Assembly: GCA_047967505.1 (NCBI GenBank)
Contig: CM106538.1
Strand: one strand, 5' to 3'
Length of the DNA: 64,000 nt
Origin: Dipteris shenzhenensis
Lineage: Eukaryota > Polypodiophyta > Polypodiopsida > Gleicheniales
The notes below the pieces were generated by a model. The model saw only the letters and a program-made list of their open reading frames with translations, was not told where the DNA came from and ran no database searches. A program made the position numbers and the translations under genes. Shown here piece by piece: positions 60,568 through 64,000 of the stretch (position 1 is the stretch's first letter; every line of letters starts with the position of its first letter).

Positions 60568-63500
60568 GTGCCATTGGCTATGCAGGATGGCAAAACAAAG
60601 TACTTGGCAGATGTACTTCATGTTCCAAAAATCACTAAGAACCTGGTTTCAGTTGGCCAGATGGTTGAGCAAGGTCTGCAGGTTAGATTTAATCCTGATG
60701 GATGCTTTGTTGAGGACTTGAAAAATAAGTGCCGCTTGGTTGCGAAAGGCAACAAAAATGGCAGAATGTTCACCTTGGATGTTGATATGTCTGAGGTGAA
60801 AGCTGCTATGTTTGCGCATGGGAGAGGTGTCATTGCAGATATTGAGATATGGCACAAGCGCATTGGGCACGTGAATATACAAAGGCTGAAATCTATGCAA
60901 ACGAAAAACATTGTTGCAGGTTTGCCTAAATTCAGAGTTGAGGGAATGCAAAAGGTATGTGAAGCATGCCAAATGGGTAAGCAGGCCAGACATGCATTTC
61001 CCAAAAATGCTAAGGTGAGCAGAAGACCTTTGGAAGTGATCCATTCAGATGTTTGGACAACCAAAGCTGCTTCTATTGGTGGATGCCATTATTATGTGAC
61101 GTTTATTGATGACTACACTAGGAAGGTGTGGATTTATTTTATGAAGCACAAAAGTGAAGTGTTCAGCCATTTCAAGGCTTTTAAGGCCATGGTTGAAAAA
61201 GAGAAAGGTGTGCATATTAAAGTGCTAAGATCTGATGGAGGGGGAGAGTACTTTTCAGAAGAATTTTGTGAATATCTGAAAGAACAGGGAATTCAAAGGA
61301 AGTACTCATGCAGGTCTACCCCTCAGCAGAATGGGGTTGCAGAAAGGAAGAACAGGCATATTGCAGAAGTAGGACGGGCGATCCTAAATGAGAAAAACAT
61401 GCCTGATTATTTTTGGGCTGAAGCAGTAGCAACTGCTGTTTATATTATGAACAGAACCCCCACTGTAGCTGTCCATGGCATGACGCCTGAAGAAATGTAT
61501 ATAGGCCAAAAACCAAATATTTCTCACTTGAAGGTATTTGGTTGCATAGCTTATGTTCATGTTCCTGATGAGAAGAGAACAAAGCTGGATCCAAAGGCAG
61601 AAAAATGCATCTTTATTGGATATGCTCTGCACCAGAAAGGGTATCGCTGTTATAACCCTTCCACCCGCAAAATGCAAGTGAGCAGAGATGTTGTTTTTGA
61701 TGAAATGAGCAGCTGGTATGCACCAACTGTTATGGTAGGAGATGCAGATGCAGGAAATGGGAATGCTGCAATAAATGCAGAGCAGCAATCTCAAGCCTTG
61801 AGTGGACCCAGAGAGTCCTCTACTAGTGGATCTAATGCATGGATAGGGAGATTGAGATCTAATGAATCGTCACATGGCAGCCCTGATAGTGTTGTGCAGG
61901 TATCACATAAGGGAAAAGAAAAAGTGGACCATGCTCCAGTGTTTGATGTGTCTGCTGGTAGCTCTCATGTTGATGGAGAGTCAAGTGGCTCTGAAATGAG
62001 CCTTGATGAGGAACTTGGGATTCCTTCTGTTGTTACACCTGGTGCAAGGAAATGCAGGCATGATTTAAAGACTCCTGCAACTGATCCAGTTGTACGGAGG
62101 TCCACTCGTATTAAGTATCCAGTTGACAGGCTGAGATATGATGGGTATATAGCACATCACTATGCTTATATGGTCAAGGTTCTAGAGGAGCCAGAGCCCA
62201 CATGTTTTGAGGATGCAACGGGGCATAAAAATTGGGAAGCAGCTATGGATGAAGAGATGGCTGCCTTGGATGCAAACCACACTTGGGATTTGATGCCTTT
62301 GCCTCATGATAAGAAGGCTATTGGCTGCAAGTGGGTTTACAAAGTAAAGCACAATGCTGATGGGTCTGTTAGTAGGTACAAGGCAAGATTGGTTGCCAAA
62401 GGTTTTGCACAGACATATGGAATTGACTATGAGGAAACTTTCAGCCCAGTTGCAAGGATGGCAACCGTGAGAGCAGTAATTGCTATGGCTGCTGCAAAGG
62501 GATGGTCTTTGCATCAGATGGATGTGAAAAATGCCTTCTTGCATGGTGATTTGTAGGAAGAGGTTTATATGATGCAGCCAGAAGGTTATGAGGATAATGC
62601 ACACCCCGATTTTGTATGCAGGTTGCGCAAAGCCTTGTATGGCTTAAAACAGGCGCCGAGGGCATGGTCAGACAAGATAGGGCAATATCTTGTCACTATT
62701 GGATTTCAGATTTCCAATTAAGATTTTTCACTTTATGTGAAAAGGACAAACAGGGGATTGTGCTTGTAGTCATCTATGTTGATGACTTGATTATTACAGG
62801 TGATAGTGATGCAGACATTAATGAAGTGAAGCTGCTGTTGAAGCAGAAATTTGAGATGAAGGATTTGGGAGAGCTGCGTTACTTCTTGGGCATTGAGGTT
62901 ATTAGATCCCCGAGTGGGATATGGCTGTTGCAAAGGCAATACGGTTTGGACATGCTGTCCAAATATGGGATGACAGGCTGTAAGCCTATCTCTGTTCCAT
63001 TGGAGCAGAATGTGAAGCTCAATGCAGAGACAGGTGAGCTTCTTGAAGATATTACTATGTACAGGCGCATAGTAGGTAGCTTGATTTACATGACTATAAC
63101 CAGACCAGATTTGAGCTATGCTGTGGGGCTGGTGAGTCAGTTTATGCAGGCACCGAGAAAGCCACATTTGGATGCAGCTAGGCGCATACTGCAGTATGTG
63201 AAGTCCACATTGCATTATGGACTGTTTTATGAAGCTGGGTGTGCATTACAGGTACATGGATACACAGATGCTGATTGGGCTAGTAGTGTCTCAGACAGGA
63301 GATCTACTAGTGGTTTTATGTTTTCCCTTGGGAGTGGTGCCATCAGTTGGAGCAGCAAGAAGCAGCCAACAGTTGCCTTGTCGAGCACAGAGGCTGAGTA
63401 CAGGGGTGCAGCAATGGCTGCATGTGAGGTAGCTTGGTTACGGAAGCTACTTTCAGATATGGGACAGTCAGTTCATGCAGCAGTTGTCATTCATTGTGAC

Positions 63501-63779
63501 AACATTAGCAGCATCATGCTTGCTAATAACCCAGTTTATCATGCTAGAACGAAGCACATTGAGGTGCATTATTACTTTGTGAGAGAGAAGGTTCTAGCTG
63601 GTGAGATTGATCTTGTCTATGTCAGCACTGAGGAGCAGGTGGCTGATATTTTTACGAAGGCATTGGGTACCGAGAAGCTTCGCAGATTTAGGAGCTTGCT
63701 TGGTGTACGTGAGATGGATTTGAGCTTGAGGGGGAGTGTTGAGATATCAAGCTCTACCCCCGATATATCTCCTGGATGA
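60568..63779 (+). pseudogene. copia pol: integrase, reverse transcriptase, RNase H
   Basis: Residue order from 60568 is as follows. The C-terminal protease has [11 protein letters not shown] and LVSVGQM. The integrase zinc finger is WHKRIGHVN ... CEACQMGKQ. The integrase core has [17 protein letters not shown] and GGEYFSEEF (D, D, E), then GVAERKNRH and [10 protein letters not shown]. The reverse transcriptase has [49 protein letters not shown] and YVDDLIITGDS. RNase H has TDADWASSVSDRRSTSG and STEAEYRGAA, ending LRGSVEI at the LTR. Three lesions break it: TAG at 62554-62556 (after HGDL), TAA at 62719-62721, and a one-base deletion in the G run at 62753-62756 that shifts the frame before GIVLVVIYVDD. 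Catalytic residues are otherwise intact, so it is a fairly young pseudogene. Confidence 0.92.
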
Positions 63780-64000
63780 CTATCATTTATGTCACCGCCT
63801 ATGTTAGTTGTACTCGTGGTGTAGTTAGACTACCACGTATGTTTTTGGTTTGGGTTCACATATGAACCACGTATTCTAGGTTTTGACATATAGGGTATTT
63901 CCCTCTTCTATTGTATTGTTGTTGTGTGCAAAAGTGAAGAAAGGCTTCACCCTCCAACCTTGTGTCCTCTCTCTTTTGTGTGTTGTGAAGAAAGCTGAAC
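63737..64000 (+). repeat. Start of the copia 3' LTR
   Basis: It begins TGTTGAGATATCAAGC immediately after the polypurine tract and overlaps the last 14 codons of pol. U3/R-like sequence follows, with CTCTTCTATTGTATTG near 63900. The end is outside the window. Confidence 0.75.

Larger units (their letters stand above)
60530..64000 (+). mobile_element. Ty1/copia retrotransposon, 5'-truncated, 3' LTR runs off the window
   Basis: Pol order protease end, integrase, reverse transcriptase, RNase H is diagnostic of copia. The gag part and the protease active site are absent: homology starts at about 60535 inside protease. The element ends in a purine tract (GAGGGGGAG, 63728-63736) followed by an LTR that begins TGTTGAGATATC at 63737 and is still continuing at 64000. 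Confidence 0.92.

Overview
The window looks like nuclear DNA of a land plant. It carries a class III peroxidase with the classical three introns, a cellulose-synthase-superfamily glycosyltransferase with GT-AG introns, plant-type telomere repeats (TTTAGGG), and plant lineages of copia, gypsy, LINE, CACTA and Helitron elements. The glycosyltransferase resembles the bacterial BcsA type rather than seed-plant CesA. Together with the very high load of (CT)n, (CA)n and decayed transposons, this hints at a seedless plant (bryophyte, lycophyte or fern), but that is only an inference. A run of exactly 100 N at 3269-3368 is an assembly gap of unknown size.

Only two ordinary host genes are visible. A three-exon GT2 glycosyltransferase lies on the minus strand (7651-9981) and is interrupted by one in-frame TAG in exon 1. 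An intact four-exon secretory class III peroxidase lies on the plus strand (29165-30987) with a TATA box at 29060. Nearly everything else is repeat or transposon debris.

Layout. 1-7.4 kb: gypsy integrase and RNase H remnants, an unknown coding repeat, a ~1.5 kb pyrimidine tract ending in the gap, a cluster of four palindromes, a copia gag remnant and a duplicated 5.8S-like fragment. 7.65-10 kb: the glycosyltransferase. 11.4-17.2 kb: a CACTA ORF fragment and a Helitron Rep pseudogene cut off by an LTR element. 17.2-20.1 kb: a non-autonomous minus-strand LTR element with PBS and PPT. 20.1-21.7 kb: diverged duplications and the second copy of the unknown coding repeat. 21.9-26.7 kb: a CACTA (En/Spm) element with a recognisable TNP2-like transposase. 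29-31 kb: the peroxidase. 32.3-34.6 kb: unknown repeats. 34.8-48 kb: three to four tandem ~2.3-2.4 kb LTR-like units, with an L1-type LINE and a 5'-truncated sibling both inserted into the (CA)n spacer between units. 48-49.3 kb: an unknown decayed gene. 49.3-53.6 kb: a segment bounded by outward-facing telomere-like arrays and filled with a composite CT satellite. 53.6-60.4 kb: a decayed multi-exon gene of unknown kind containing a transposase-like module and two tandem Ulp1/C48-peptidase-like modules that share three intron positions. 60.5-64 kb: a 5'-truncated Ty1/copia element whose 3' LTR runs off the window.

The most unusual items are the duplicated C48-like domain with conserved introns, the repeated LINE insertion into (CA)n, the telomere-flanked satellite block, the tandem LTR-like array, and the excess of in-frame TAG codons (possible CAG to TAG changes) in several elements and in the glycosyltransferase. 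All family assignments are by eye from motifs; no search was run.
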